DNA from: Coleophoma eucalyptorum
Taxonomy: Eukaryota > Ascomycota > Leotiomycetes > Helotiales > Dermateaceae
NCBI GenBank assembly: GCA_026120035.1
Contig: JALRME010000065.1
Span: 35,212-99,211, forward strand
DNA length: 64,000 nt
Direction of reading: 5' to 3'
The position numbers were made by a program, and so were the translations under genes. The notes beneath the pieces are model-generated. The model was given only the letters and a program-made list of their open reading frames with translations. It made no database searches and was not told the origin of the DNA. This document shows, piece after piece, positions 11,041 through 23,399 of this stretch (the first letter of the stretch is position 1; each line of letters opens with the position of its first letter).

Positions 11041-13723
11041 ACGGGATCAACAGTTAGCGTTTTGCGGAATCAGATATGATATTATTAAAACAGACGGTTT
11101 GGGGACCAGTAATTACATAGTAAACTTTCTGGCTCAACAAGGTAGCACAATATAATCGGCGATGGCTGTACTCGAGTATCTATTGCAGCAAGTAATGTGC
11201 GTACGGACTGACCTGATTGTCAGACATGGCAGAGTAAAGCATTTCAACAGCGACCGCATTATGGAGATCTTATCACCGAAGCCTGGAGACTTCCAACTTA
11301 TATCTCTGAGCAGAGCTGTATTTTTTCAATCGCATCACTGAAAATTTTGCAACTTTAAGCTTCTGAAAGGAGGATATGGCGATGAGGCTTTCACAACCTT
11401 CCAAGTTGAAGTTACAGCTCGCTAACACGCCAAAACATGTCAAGAAGCCTTTTCTTGTAAGTACCAAATGCGAGAAGGATACAGTTTTTCTGGTATATCT
11501 CAGCGATACCGGAATGACTTGCCTTTGATGGCATGAGCATAAAGCACGATGAGCTTAATGCAGTATAAAGCGACGCCTTCAGCTGGATATTTCAGGACGG
11601 CACTAATACTACCTTCCATCTCGATCAAGGCTCGGTCGAGACCTATGCAGCTCACCGTTTCCATGCGAGGAGTCCCGAAAAGTGGCTACAGGCCTTTACT
11701 GCGCGAGGGCAATAACTTGTAACGATCAGCTGCATGGCTTGCTTGTGAAAGCCAACCCTTATAACTTAACAGCTTCAGCGAGTTGTGTGGTATCCGATCT
11801 TTAAATACGAGAGATTGGTGGCAGCAGAGATATGAAAATGGATCGCTCCCAGGACAAGCGTGAGGAAGAGGAGATTCCTGTGGGCAACGTACTTAACGTT
11901 CTGGACTCTGTTCTTTTTGAATCCACTTAACAAGTTGCTAATTTGGCCAGAATCTTTTTCTGTAATGATGGTCTAGTTGAACGTGACAATGACGACATAG
12001 AATCCAGAACAGGTGCTTCTCAAGCCAGCGCTATCCGACACAATTGGAAACTTATCAAAGTTTAGCGCAAACTGTATTTGCATAATAGGGTCATATCGAG
12101 CTGTGCGTTTCTAGACAGCCTTATCCTGCATTCGAAATGCTCTCCATACCTACCTAAGGCTCGAACTATAGAATTTCGGATACGATATCATTTCTCATGT
12201 CAGGATGACATTTCTAAGAAGATGCGCGTAAGTCATGTGTGGAGCTACACACAAGATTTGGTTCCTGAGTTGGTAGGGATAATTATTTTAAATTTACACA
12301 GTATTAAGCAACGAAATATCACCAAGGAGCTTCTTTAGGGGGTTGGCAAGTGACTGCAACAGTTTATGGGTCCGGGGTTGTTTCTACATGCATATGCTGC
12401 AAGGCGTCAAGGAGGAACATTTGAGAGAGATCTGGACGATTAACTTTATCTTCAATTCAGGCTACGTCATGACTGCACTGTTTCTCTCATCTGACAAGAA
12501 AGAATTGGATCAATAAGCGCTGGTTACAGAAGTACATTCCTACAAAACCCGATGCCAGCAAAAAGATCAGATAAGTTCGACACGTAGTAAAAGCTAATAC
12601 TAGATGAATATTTGAACTTCAGGCCTAAGCCAAGAGGAATGGTGCAGACTCGGAGTCGTCCGATTCGGATGATGATCCTTACAGTTCCGAAATCCTATGA
12701 ATTTGCACAATACTGCATGAGATTTCTTGTGAGTGAAGACGCTACTATCAGGGAACTTGACTGGTGGCCCCATGGATCCGATGCGATAAGGATTTGCGTC
12801 CGTAATGTGGCTAAACAGCTTAAGACTTCACCATATTCCATCCAAGGCCAACAACAGAACAATAAAACCAATCGCCATCGCCATTGATTGCGTGTACTCT
12901 CCTTGCTGGCTACCCCTGATTCGCACTTTCCCCGCAACGTAATGAACACTTAAGCTCGGTACTTTAATTCGCAGCCGAGAAGCTGGCAGCATCTAGCTTT
13001 GCCCTTGGATATCCCTATATACCGATTGTTTCAAAATTTACGATCATTAGAAGTCTGTCTTGTTTACTCAGTGCCCCTAGCATATTTGCGCTGGAAGGGA
13101 AAACTTTCAAAGTTTCCCCTTCCAAAGTGTAGCCATAAACCTCCTAGAGCCCCGCGAAAACAAGCTAGGAAAGCCCCACGGAGTTAATGTAGCTCTTTCC
13201 ATGTGTAATAACGCTTGAAACCATACTTGAGAGTAAATTACACGATATTATTCTATAGCTCACACAATATTGATATCTAAAAGTGATCTTTATAGTGTTT
13301 TCTACTACCTAGGCCGGGACAGTTTCCCCTAATTAGGTTAGCTTGGTAGTATTGCGCTAAGCTTGATATAGTTTATCTAATCGGAGATTCATCATTTGGC
13401 TCCGCTATACTTCATCCAGTATATCTTGTCGGATTTCAAAACGGTTTATCTCAATAAAGTATCCTTATGCTATAAAATGGCCTGATAGATAGACATGATC
13501 TGATATTGCTCATGCGAGAATGAAATATAATGTACGTCTCTATAGAACTCTAGAAATATAATCTCTCAGCTTGCCCAAATACTCATAAGTCTGTAGACAT
13601 CATATCTGAATTTTTCCAAACAGGTTGATGCGTAGCTCCGTATGACAATGTCCACCGCACTGTCAGAGCAGTACCTCGTTAGGTGAGTAGGCTAATTTCT
13701 AGTTTTCGGGTCCGTATGCTTAT
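11041..13723. other. Intergenic, about 2.7 kb, no intact gene
   Basis: Only short ORFs occur here. The longest (12612-12887, plus, 91 codons) has no recognised domain. A stretch near 11590-11710 reads as an open frame with an Ala-His-Arg-Phe-rich segment, but I could not assign it. Base composition alternates between moderate and AT-rich (13200-13640), consistent with old decayed sequence. Confidence 0.5.
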
Positions 13724-14815
13724 ATGTCTAGCTCCTTGGCTGCCGTATTATATCTCGGTGCCGCTACCGCAGGTGCTCTTGGCTACTATCTGTGTGCTCA
13801 CCATGCTTTTCTTGGTCGTAGTAATACCAAGCCAACAAAAGAGGATTATCAGAAAGTATATAATGAGATCGCTAGTCGTCTCGGAGAGGACTGCAATTAT
13901 GATGATGGTAGCTACGGCCCAATTCTAGTTCGTCTTGCGTGGCACGCTAGTGGTACCTACGATACGAAAACAGGTACTGGAGGAAGTAATGGTGCTACCA
14001 TGCGATTCTGCCCTGAGAGCAAACATGGGGCTAACGCTGGACTTCAAATCGCTCGCAATTTCCTTGAACCTGTTAAGGGTAAGAGTCAGACTTTTACACA
14101 GATAAGATGATGGGCATAAGCTTGAGAGTGGGGTATCTTCTACTCATAAGAGCCACATTATTTCATATGGCTAGTTTTTACACTGGCGAACGACCCGCTA
14201 ATTCATTGTATAGACAAGTTTCCGTGGATCACTTACGCTGATCTATGGATCCTTGGTGGCGTTGCCGCTATCCAGGAAATGGAAGGGCCTGTTATACCTT
14301 TTCGACCTGGGCGGCAAGATAGAGACGCCACTTTCTCCCCCCCTGATGGACGCCTCCCCGATGCGTCTGAAGGCGCTCAGCATCTCCGAAATATATTTAA
14401 TCGCATGGGCTTTAATGACCAGGAAATAGTGGCTCTCTCGGGTGCTCACAGTCTTGGCCGCTGTCATCCAGACCGTCTGGGTTTCGAGGGTCCCTGGACC
14501 TACACACCTGCCTACTTCAGTAATCAATACTATTATATGCTCACGATTGAGCTTTGGAAAGTTCGCAAGTGGGACGGCCCTCGCCAGTTTCAGGGCAGCA
14601 CGAGTCAGACGCTTATGATGCTTCCTACCGATCTTGCTCTTATCCAGGATGAGGCCATGAGCCCATGGGTTGAGAAATACGCCGACGATAGCGACCTCTT
14701 CTTCCACGATTTCAGCAATGTGCTATTGAAGTTATTCGAGCTTGGTGTACCATTTGAGGAGGGCACCGAAAGATGGAACTTTCCTACTCTTAAAGCGCAA
14801 AATACCCCAGGTTAA
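13724..14815 (+). CDS. Cytochrome c peroxidase-like class I heme peroxidase
   Basis: Exons 13724-14078 and 14214-14815 are joined across a 135-nt intron and encode 318 residues. Splicing rebuilds [17 protein letters not shown], the conserved continuation in cytochrome c peroxidases. Distal heme residues Arg70, Trp73 and His74 sit in [11 protein letters not shown]. The proximal His197 is in [13 protein letters not shown], and Trp213 in FEGPW matches the radical-forming tryptophan of yeast CCP. MMLPTD and the [13 protein letters not shown] end are also present. The enzyme should reduce hydrogen peroxide using cytochrome c or a similar donor. The N-terminus is short, with a single hydrophobic segment (residues 4-24). 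This would fit a membrane anchor or a cut-down mitochondrial targeting signal rather than the long bipartite presequence of classical CCP. The ATG at 13724 is chosen because the hydrophobic segment starts there and no better in-frame start is near. Confidence 0.9.
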
Positions 14816-15448
14816 AAGAAATCTTGAAATTTTTGTTTCATTCTGAACAGGACTAAGAGAAATCTTAGGAACACGTATTTAGTATTTAGCAAAATAGGAG
14901 CAAGACTCACTCTAAGGCTAATGAGAACAAGTGATAAAGAAGCAAGGAATGTGGATGTATATAAAGCTTCAAGCCTTAATATTATGAAAAACGAGGCAAG
15001 TCGAGCATGCCAAGATTGTGTCGAAGGCCACGTCTTACTACTGGATTACTATTTGAAAGATAATATGAACCATTTCATCATCTAACTGCCTCTCAAAATC
15101 TTCTTGATCTTTACTCCTTAAGGCGAGTAGTAATTCAAAGTTCACTCAAGGCATATTATATGTGATTGCAGATCATATACAATGGTGTCAGTTTTACTAA
15201 AGTTAGACTCACCCTTGATCTACAGAAAGTAGATAATTATTACTGAAACAAGCCAAATACGCATAAGATGATGTATAAACTATGTCAATCCAAGCATGTT
15301 ACCAGTACAAATTAAGGCTTATACACCGGCAACTGCACCAATCCATATACGCAAATAATAGTGAACAGGATCCCCTGGGTAGGCTAGTATAATTCCACTT
15401 ATGCTAGGAATCTAGAAGTATTTTTAATGGCTACCTAGTAATATCGAT
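14816..15448. other. Intergenic between peroxidase and NmrA-like gene
   Basis: These 630 bases lie between two genes that converge here. I see no ORF of note and no RNA gene. The sequence is AT-rich and must contain the 3' ends of both transcripts. Confidence 0.6.
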
Positions 15449-16558
15449 TTACTTAGCTACTGAAGCTACATATTGTAGCACTTTCTGGACTTCTTCTTCT
15501 ACAATCTCTTTTGGAAGATTTAAACGAACATTCCAAATACCACCTTCTACCGCGGTGTGGTCCTCCAAGGCATCCTTGCCTAAGACAGCTGCTGTGATAA
15601 GCTTTCCTCCACCGTCAATGATGTTACCCTTCTCTATCTCTTTCAAAGCTTCTGCCCGTATATCCTCCGATTTCACATCAGTCAGCGTCCAGCTCTTTCC
15701 CGTAGCTCTCTCAAGGATACCAAGAACCTCTAATTGTGTAGTAGTGAAAGATTCGACAAATACTATCTTGTTAGCAGTCATAGTAGTGTTGCGAAGAACT
15801 GCAATCAAGGAGCGAGCAATTTGCGAGACGGTTGAGGTCGTGAATGGAGTCTTTCCTCCGTCAACAATGGTCGCTGTCTGTGTAATCAAGTTGAAACCGA
15901 TGAAACCTTGGACCATTCCCTAGTGTTAAAGTTTTAGCACACTTAGCATTGTATTTGGCTTGAAGGGCCACTAACCCAGTCGAAGAATGGACCTGTGATT
16001 AGTCCTGTCCAACTGATGACATCCTCCTTAGATTGTAAGTATTTCAAGGACTTCTGCTTCCCTTCAAAGAATGGAACTGCAGCAATCACATTCTTGTTCT
16101 GCATAACTTGTCAGTAAAAATGTAAAGCATATCTAAAGGTACAAGCTTACCAATGAATCAGACCCGTACTCGCTTGGAATGAATCTTTTCACTCCTGCAG
16201 CAATGGCCGCCTCAATTACAATAGTTTGCTCGGCAAGAGCCACAATAGGTAGCATGCTAACGACAGAATCTTGCCCTTTGAAAGCATTCTTGAGTGATTG
16301 CAAACTGAAATCGCTCTTGACAACCTTTACGCCACTGGGAAACTGTGCGGATGAGTTCACTCGTGTTATAGCTGTCACGATGAAGTTGGAGTTCTTCAGG
16401 ATCTCTGGAAGTACTGCTGCCCCAATATTGCCACTGGCCTGTAAATCACATGAAAGTTTAGCAAATGAGGTGCTATTTGGTTTTCCAGGGTGGCTTTTAA
16501 TGGGTGGATGAAGGACTTTTCAACGTACACCAACTATTGCAATGTTCTTGAACGACAT
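15449..16558 (-). CDS. NmrA-like / isoflavone-reductase-like NAD(P)-binding protein
   Basis: Four exons (16558-16529, 16438-16151, 16098-15976, 15919-15449) give 303 residues. The first exon encodes only ten residues. Its junction produces the cofactor loop IAIVGASGNIGAAVL, the GxxGxxG fingerprint that binds NADP in the atypical short-chain dehydrogenase group. VSMLPIVALAEQ and GVKRFIPSEYGSDS are typical of the phenylcoumaran-benzylic-ether-reductase/isoflavone-reductase branch. The third junction gives GPFFDWGMVQGF. Intron lengths are 90, 52 and 56 nt. The Lys that acts in plant reductases (in a NKNV-like position) is present just after the second junction. Substrate is unknown; relatives act as reductases or as redox sensors that bind regulators. 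No operon-like partner is obvious. Confidence 0.88.
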
Positions 16559-17528
16559 GGTAGTATATAATGTTTTGAAAAAGTAAAAATTTGGATATGG
16601 ATAAGACTGAAATTGATTTGACTATTTGATCAAGAGAGATAATGATGTTGTTGTCGAGACGATTATATATACCCGTCTAAGTACACTAACGGTCACAGCC
16701 TATCATTTGCTTATAAAGCTTTCAACCAAAACAATGTTACGTTTAAAATTCATTGTGACTAAGCCCCTACAAGGACAAGGGCATTTAAACCAACTTTCAT
16801 GCCCACAATTTAACTCTTAAGAATCCTCCAGAGGCAGTCGGCGAGAAGTTTTGACCCATACTCCCATACACTGAGAGCAGGCGGTGCAATTTTATACCGC
16901 TGCCGAAAAGTCACCCAAAATGCATGAGTAGCATGTCTATAAGGAAAACCTTAATATTTTTGATTATCAATCTTCAACCAAAGTACATATATGACAATCC
17001 GCCGAGGCCTACCACCGTAGCTTGAAGTTAATTTTCAATAAGCTCATTCATTCCCTGTAGCAAGCCTTCTTCAGCCGAGTAATAAACACTGTATATAATG
17101 CTGGTTCCAAATAAGCGGCAGTGGCAGACTTTGATTTTTCTTATTCAGTGACCGAATTGAATCATGACTCTTCACATTTGTAGTTTTGGCCTTGTAATTA
17201 GAATGGTAGCAATACATCGCAAATATTATTGGATATAGAGCAACCAATAATTCGATATCATTGAATGCAATCTCAGCATACTTTGTCGCCGACTCCCAAG
17301 CCTCACCAAAAAGAAATACGTAAAAGTAGGCCAGTACACCAGGCAATACTGGATGGATTTCAGAAACCCACTAAGAAAGAACTTGTAGAATTTTAATTAC
17401 TGAACAAATACGATACTGTTATACAACTTAACAAGATTACAGTGCCATCCCACAGATTACCTAGATGCTACATCATCTAACCACACCACCGAACCACTCA
17501 ATTAAATTCTTCGTCCTGCCTGTCATGT
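16559..17528. other. Intergenic, about 970 bp
   Basis: This stretch is upstream of the NmrA-like gene and downstream of the next dehydrogenase. A 91-codon ORF at 17071-17346 (minus) has a hydrophobic middle, but neither a family nor a good coding context is recognised. It is left unannotated. Confidence 0.5.
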
Positions 17529-18458
17529 TTAATAGCCGTGTTGTTTCAATTCCATTTCCGTGTAGTGCCATAGCTCATCAGCCAGGTTCTTATCCTCCAT
17601 CAGCGCATTTCCTTGGAGCTCCTTGACTCCGGGAAAATAAAAGCTGCCGCTCTTGACATCCTTTGGATTGGCGGTAGCAGCAAAAAGTTGCGGCACAGCA
17701 CCTTTAGCGACGGTGGTCAATACCAGAGCAAGCAGTAAATTCACTATCCAAACTAGATATGGATACCTGCTCAACATGTTATCGGCGATACCGGTTTTGA
17801 CTGCTCCGGGATGGACGGCAGTCGATTTGATATTTGGGTAGCGCTTTGCGAGCCCTTGGGCGAAGTACAGATTGGCAAGCTTGGATTGGCCATACCGAGT
17901 CATGCCGCGAAGGTTGGCAAGCGTGGTTTTGTTTTGCGAGAAAATGAAACCGCCCTTGGGGCCGTACTTGAACATCTCAGAGCTCAAGTTCACAATGCGA
18001 ACATCGGCCCCAGGCAGTCTCGAGGTCTTTTCTAGTATGGGTAGCAGAAGCTTGGTTAATAAGGCCGGGCCCATGTGATTCGTGCCGAACTGTATTTCAT
18101 ACCCATCAACCGTGAGTCCAGGAGGGACACCCGTGAGCCCTGCGTTGTTTAGGAGGATATCTAACCTATCGCTCTCAGCAATGAACGTCTTGGCGGCTGC
18201 TGCGATAGATTCGAAAGACGACAAGTCAATCTCCAAAATCTTGATGTTGGCTTTGGGAACGGTTTCTCGGATTGATTTGATGGCTTCCCTGGCTTTAACT
18301 GCGCTGCGTGCTCCCATATATATTGTCTCCGGATTGTGTTGGGCTAGTTGCAGGATGCTTTCTTTCCCAAGGCCAGAATTGCCTCCTGTCACCAGAATGA
18401 CTTTGCCAGACAAATCTGGAATGTCCCTTTCCGGGTTGAAAGGGAACTTTTTGCCCAT
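17529..18458 (-). CDS. Short-chain dehydrogenase/reductase, retinol-dehydrogenase-like
   Basis: A single open frame of 309 residues. The cofactor loop TGGNSGLG is at residues 24-31, NNAG at 104-107, and the catalytic pair is Tyr189 and Lys193 in RYGQSKLAN; a Ser in the NLSSE region near 160 completes the triad. Length and order match the WW-domain-oxidoreductase/retinol-dehydrogenase branch of classical SDRs, which usually use NADP. After the catalytic site AVHPGAVKTGI fits the substrate lid, and residues about 235-255 are hydrophobic and could bind membrane. The start at 18458 puts the usual FNPERDIPDLSGKV leader before the first strand. The product is probably an alcohol/ketone oxidoreductase. 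The substrate cannot be inferred from neighbours. Confidence 0.93.
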   Translation of the reverse strand: MGKKFPFNPERDIPDLSGKVILVTGGNSGLGKESILQLAQHNPETIYMGARSAVKAREAIKSIRETVPKANIKILEIDLSSFESIAAAAKTFIAESDRLDILLNNAGLTGVPPGLTVDGYEIQFGTNHMGPALLTKLLLPILEKTSRLPGADVRIVNLSSEMFKYGPKGGFIFSQNKTTLANLRGMTRYGQSKLANLYFAQGLAKRYPNIKSTAVHPGAVKTGIADNMLSRYPYLVWIVNLLLALVLTTVAKGAVPQLFAATANPKDVKSGSFYFPGVKELQGNALMEDKNLADELWHYTEMELKQHGY

Positions 18459-19536
18459 GGTGGTGTAAAGAAAGAAGTTAACTTTGCTTATAGCTGAGGA
18501 TGACTGTATTCAATGAAGTTATTGAATTGTAGATATTTCTGGTCTGGATGAAGTTCAAGTGACAAACAGCGGTACTTTACGAAACATCTTATGAGTGTTA
18601 TGTACTTTTGGAAAAATCCCGTCGCTAAACATTAGTTGACGGACCTCCTCGTTAGCTGGTGTAGCAGAAACACTCCTTACCAATCAGACGGCTCGGAAGT
18701 CGGTGCAACTCGCAAGCCACACATGTCTGTTCACTAATCGCGTGCTGTTATGCCATTAATTCGGCGACGACACAAAGACTTCCCGGGGCAAGGATAATCC
18801 CTGAGGTCTTTGAAATGACTGAGCTTTGTACGGATCAATAGTATATGAACAGGATTGCAGTATTTCTTCGATTTACTTATCTACAAGATTTCGGCTCTAT
18901 CGCTTCATACTCTTGCCAACAAGTTGTTGTGGGCTTCATCAAACTAATATTTGGCCCAGTCAATCTGTACGAATACTGTGGCGCAGATATTGTAAAGTAT
19001 AGGTCAAGGCTCAAGTCTAGTCCTAGTCCTGATATTGTGTAAAAGTATTAGTGTCCCTATCGTGGAGTATATAATAGAGTGTAATGCCATTCGAGTATTG
19101 GTTTGATAAGTCTATGGAGCTATTATTCCATGATGACAACAGTAGACCCTCATAGCTCTCATGCTTTTAAGTTTACAGAACTACCACTGTGTTTGAGCGG
19201 TTAACAATATCAATTTAAAAATGGATTCGTTCGATTGCGGGACTATAGTGGCCACGCCATTAATATGATTAGGATATTTTATGAATTGTTGCACTACTGA
19301 TGGATGTATATTGTCCAAGTATCTGGCATCAATCTAGCTCACCACACAGTGTTTGATTGTATAAATACTTTTCGAGGAGTTCGAGCTACATTTATGATAT
19401 ATGATTGTGACCATAATTTACCTCGCAAAATTAATATTAGGATGCATAATTTGGGCGTTGTTTGTTTGGTATTGGATCTAACTGCATTCAAGAGTCAATG
19501 CTACTCGGCTGTTTGAGTGATGATTCTCTCTCATAC
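18459..19536. other. Intergenic, about 1.1 kb
   Basis: It holds the promoter side of the dehydrogenase and the 3' end of the regulator at 19537. Short ORFs only (at most 70 codons), none with motifs. No repeat or RNA gene was seen. Confidence 0.6.
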
Positions 19537-22060
19537 TTAGAAGCTTGTATTAAAGCCATGCCCAATGAAGTTCCAAGCCTCATCTATGTAGTCGAAATTG
19601 AAGTTGTTCATGTTCTCTCGATTGAGAGCACCGTTATGGTGATCTGAAAAATTGATGTACTGCCCTGCCGACGAGCTTTGAAATCGAGACGATGGAACGA
19701 AACTTTCCGAATGCTGTAATTTGGAAGAATTTGTGGAAGAGATTGCAACTACATGTTTATCGCGACCTTGATTGGCTGGAGAGGAATGCATTCCTGACAG
19801 AAACGAGCGCTCATCTCCAGCCAATATTCCAGAAAGCGGCGGTTTGGGAATGAAAGGTGCTGGTTTTGATTCGGCATTTTCACTTGTACTATCAGAGTCT
19901 TTGAGATTGGTTGCCCCAGTTCCTTCATCCAATTCATGGATTTTGTTGTCCAGTATTGTGTTGTAGATCGTTGAATTACCTTTTACAGCCGCAAGTTGAA
20001 GTGCTAATTGAGCTGTGAAGGGGATTAAGATATCCCAGCGGACTTCCATTGATTTCATGACTAGCCAAAGAAACTCCAAACTGGATAGGCTCTGGAAACT
20101 AGTACGGCTTCCTTGACGAATATCATAACAGAAAACATGACCTGCTATGTAAAGTGTGAATCCAGTCCATGGATTGAGCTACATATGTTATTCAGATTTG
20201 ATACGGCAAATAGAGTGCTAGCTTACTCTAGTGACATCATGATGGCACATCATTTTCGTAACATTGCAGATCTCGTTAGCAGCAGTGATGCATTGGCCCA
20301 TGCTTCGTCTTATGAGCTCCGACCCAAGAGAATACCTCATAGCTGTCATGATAGCTGCTTTATGAAGGCAGACAACCGATGCTTGCAAGGTCATATACGG
20401 GAATATAGTTCTTGAATCCTGCACTCCAACAGGAGGTCTCAGGTGCTTGGGTAGATATGCAAGCACCCCGGAAAGACTTCTCTCTACTTCTCGATATCGG
20501 CACCAAAATTTTCCGGCTCTTGTATCTCGGAGATCATTCTCGTTGAAGTTCTGGCGGATGAGAGTGAAAGCACGACCTAAGAATGTTGCCGCAAGAATAA
20601 GTCCAGCATAAACTGAAACAACCTTCGAGGACCCATTGCCAGTCGTTCCTTCCTTCAAGGATATTCCGATTTCATCCGTTCCGTTTTCGAATGATTCTTC
20701 TGAAGCGGGCAATAATGTGAAGATCTAAAATTATCAGAGGCTATTGGACAACCAGTAGTAAACGAAAGGTTTACCTCTGCTTCGCGTATAGACATTGGCC
20801 ATCCGGTACTTGCACTAGCCCATATGTCACCAAAATAAGCCGCCCAAAAGACTCGGCGGCGCTCTTCTATCTCAATGGGATCATGCCTCTCCGAAGTTGC
20901 AGTAGCGCCGGGCGAGGACCTGTCAATAGACTGTAAGGACATCACCTGAGCGAGTCGTGTACACTTGCCGGTACTCATCCAACATCTTGCCATAAATCCG
21001 GACCGGGCTTCAAACGTGGCTATTAGATGCCAACACTGAACGTAGTACACCTTCACAATCTCATCTCCAGAGCCCTGGTAGATTCAGTACGCCGCTATAA
21101 GTATTGGATGCGGCTTACCCTCATTTCCGCCGCCTCGGCATATTTACGCGCTCTCTCGTAAAAGATTTGTGCAACCTTTTCATACCCAGAAGAAACAAAA
21201 CTTGCTAGAGCCCACATAGCATATTGCAAACAGATTGGCGGCCGTCTATGAAGTGCTAGACTCAAATGTGATGAGAACCTTGACCGATGTATTATTGGGA
21301 GATGCGCATGAATTTCCTCAAAGTAGATTTTGAACCTGGAGATCAGAAGTTTGAATGGTTGACTTAAAGCATGAGATACTCACAGAGTTTGCTGGATACT
21401 TGTCGGGGGAAGTGGCTCTTGCACGCCCAGGCTAATAAGTTCAAATTGAGGTATTGCGTCGCTTCGTCTCGCTCCCGAGTTGGTATCTACAGAGTAGGTA
21501 GAATTTGGTCGCAGCCGAGAATTCAAACCTTGATCAATCTCTTGGGTGTCTTCATGGGCATCGGAAGCTGACTCCTCGGCTAGAAGAATTTCCTTGGAAC
21601 GTAATTGAGCCTCCACATGAACTGTAGAGTAGTTAATATACATATTTACATTTATAGATATTGCCTTACGTAGTCTTTCTTCCAAGTCTCTTGCTCGTCG
21701 TCTTTTCGGCTTCAATGTCGACTTGGGATTTGGGTACTGACACACAGTGTTTGTCTTCCTACAGAGTCCACATTCTGGCTGGGCTCGGTTGCACTTCAAC
21801 TTACGCCTTCGACATTCGACGCATGCTAGAACCTTGGTGGCTGTAGTAGAATGGCCCCCCAGGGACTTCACATTCTGCATATTGCTAGGGTTATCAATTG
21901 TAGGGTTTTCAAGTTGATCTGAATACTTGATGATAAAGGGAGTGGCTTGCTTAGGAGGAATAGGAAATGGGAATAGGCGAAGCCTCTCAAGGCGCCGTGG
22001 TAAAGAAGGAAAAGCACGTGCAAGCTTTGAAACTGGGGGACGGAAGGAAGTCGATGGCAA
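19537..22060 (-). CDS. Zn(II)2Cys6 transcription factor with fungal-specific middle homology region
   Basis: Six exons (22060-21670, 21621-21384, 21335-21119, 21074-20775, 20724-20227, 20091-19537) give 732 residues in one continuous frame. Introns are 48, 48, 44, 50 and 135 nt. The zinc cluster has Cys80, 83, 90, 97, 100 and 107 (CVECRRRKLKC ... CGLC ... C), followed by a basic linker and a short coiled coil LEERLLHVEAQLRSKE created by the first splice. The middle region has FEEIHAHLPIIH, RPPICLQYAMWALAS and RRRVFWAAYFGDIW, hallmarks of the fungal_trans domain. The C-terminal 150 residues are low-complexity, rich in Ser and Asn. The protein should be a nuclear DNA-binding regulator. Its targets are unknown. 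The true start may be the later Met at 21880, which shortens the N-terminus by 60 residues. Confidence 0.88.
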
Positions 22061-23399
22061 GGAGTGATTAGAACTGGCCTCTGGTTTTTCGAGCCGATGG
22101 GCAGGGGAGCTTTACCTTCGGCGTTTGGACCAAACCAAGCACTTTGCGAAAAGGTTATTTGGGGTTTAGACTCGCGTGCGGTGCAATTATTTGGCCGAAG
22201 GAGTGTTTGTGGATGGTTTCGGCTCGGACCATCAGGGAGAGGGCTCCAACATCAGTGAAGCAGCCGAGATTCGGCATCTGCCGCGGTCTTTACTCTGTCG
22301 TCCGTTGAAATTACAACTCCTGGGGGTCTTGAAAGGTAGATGCCTCTAGGAAGACATAAGATGTAGTGACGAGATTAGCATCGCTTGCCGAGCCATTCTG
22401 GATGCACAACGGTGAAGCGCATACAAAGCGCATCAGAGGTGGTGGAAGAATAACTGGAAATGGTGCATAACCAGTGCCTCTAAGATATCCGATCATTGTG
22501 GAAAGACTATCTCCTGAGCCTTCCTCAGTCTGTTGTCCTACAAACTGCCAGCACTCCGATTCTGGCATCGTTACATCTGTCACTAGAGAGATATTTTCAG
22601 TCGTAAAGAAGTTGAACCAATTAACACAAAGATTTTGCAAGAGTGGGTCCTCAAACCTGTTATGTGAGTGTAAATAATCAATAATTGTGGTAACCAGCAT
22701 TATATACCTTAGGTGATGAGGCCAGCGGTTGGTCTCTGTTCTTTCTCACTAGCCTTTTGGTACATCGTTCTTTACTATCTTTGACGCTCGTCTACTAATC
22801 CACGCCCAGTAACTTGTTTATAACTCTCTAATAGAGATAGTATACGAGACGTATTACTGAAGACTCGTACTAACATTTGTCTAATAAAGGTTCGAAATAT
22901 ATTATTAATCGACTTAGACCCTACAGATGTTAAAAAAAATGACGATATTATAGAACATTGTAGCAGTATATGTCGATCCAGAACTTTCAGAAGACAAGAA
23001 TAGAGCTGGTAATACTGATAGACTAGTCATAAGTACCTTCAGAGCCGTTAATCACCTGATATAACCGTCACCTGATCCAAAGGCAATCAGGTGTAGTATT
23101 ATTTGTAAATAACCTTATAAGCAACTCTACAGTCTTTTTTTTTATCTTGTTATTGATTTCTTTGTAATAACAATTAACTATTAGATAATAACGATTCTGA
23201 CTGGGTCAGGATCCATTATATAATATCAGCAGGTCCTGATTTGGTTAGTGAGCCTTCGCAATACTTGACATGGGTTCAAGATTCTTGAACCCCACTATAC
23301 GTGCCAACCTTCAGTATGCTTATATATGTATAATCGATATTTGCCTGATTGAATTCATCAAAGCCAAATTCATCTAAGTGTACAGTCTAGCAACACATA
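22061..23399. other. Shared upstream region of two regulators, with AT-rich relic
   Basis: The minus-strand and plus-strand regulators diverge from here. A 129-codon ORF at 22311-22700 (minus) starts with ATG and looks protein-like in composition but has no motif I know; it could be a gene fragment. From about 22770 to 23380 the sequence becomes AT-rich with many TA steps, as in the copia element. TATA-like and LTR-like pieces occur around 22930-23180, but no clear termini. It may be a RIP-altered LTR relic. Confidence 0.45.
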
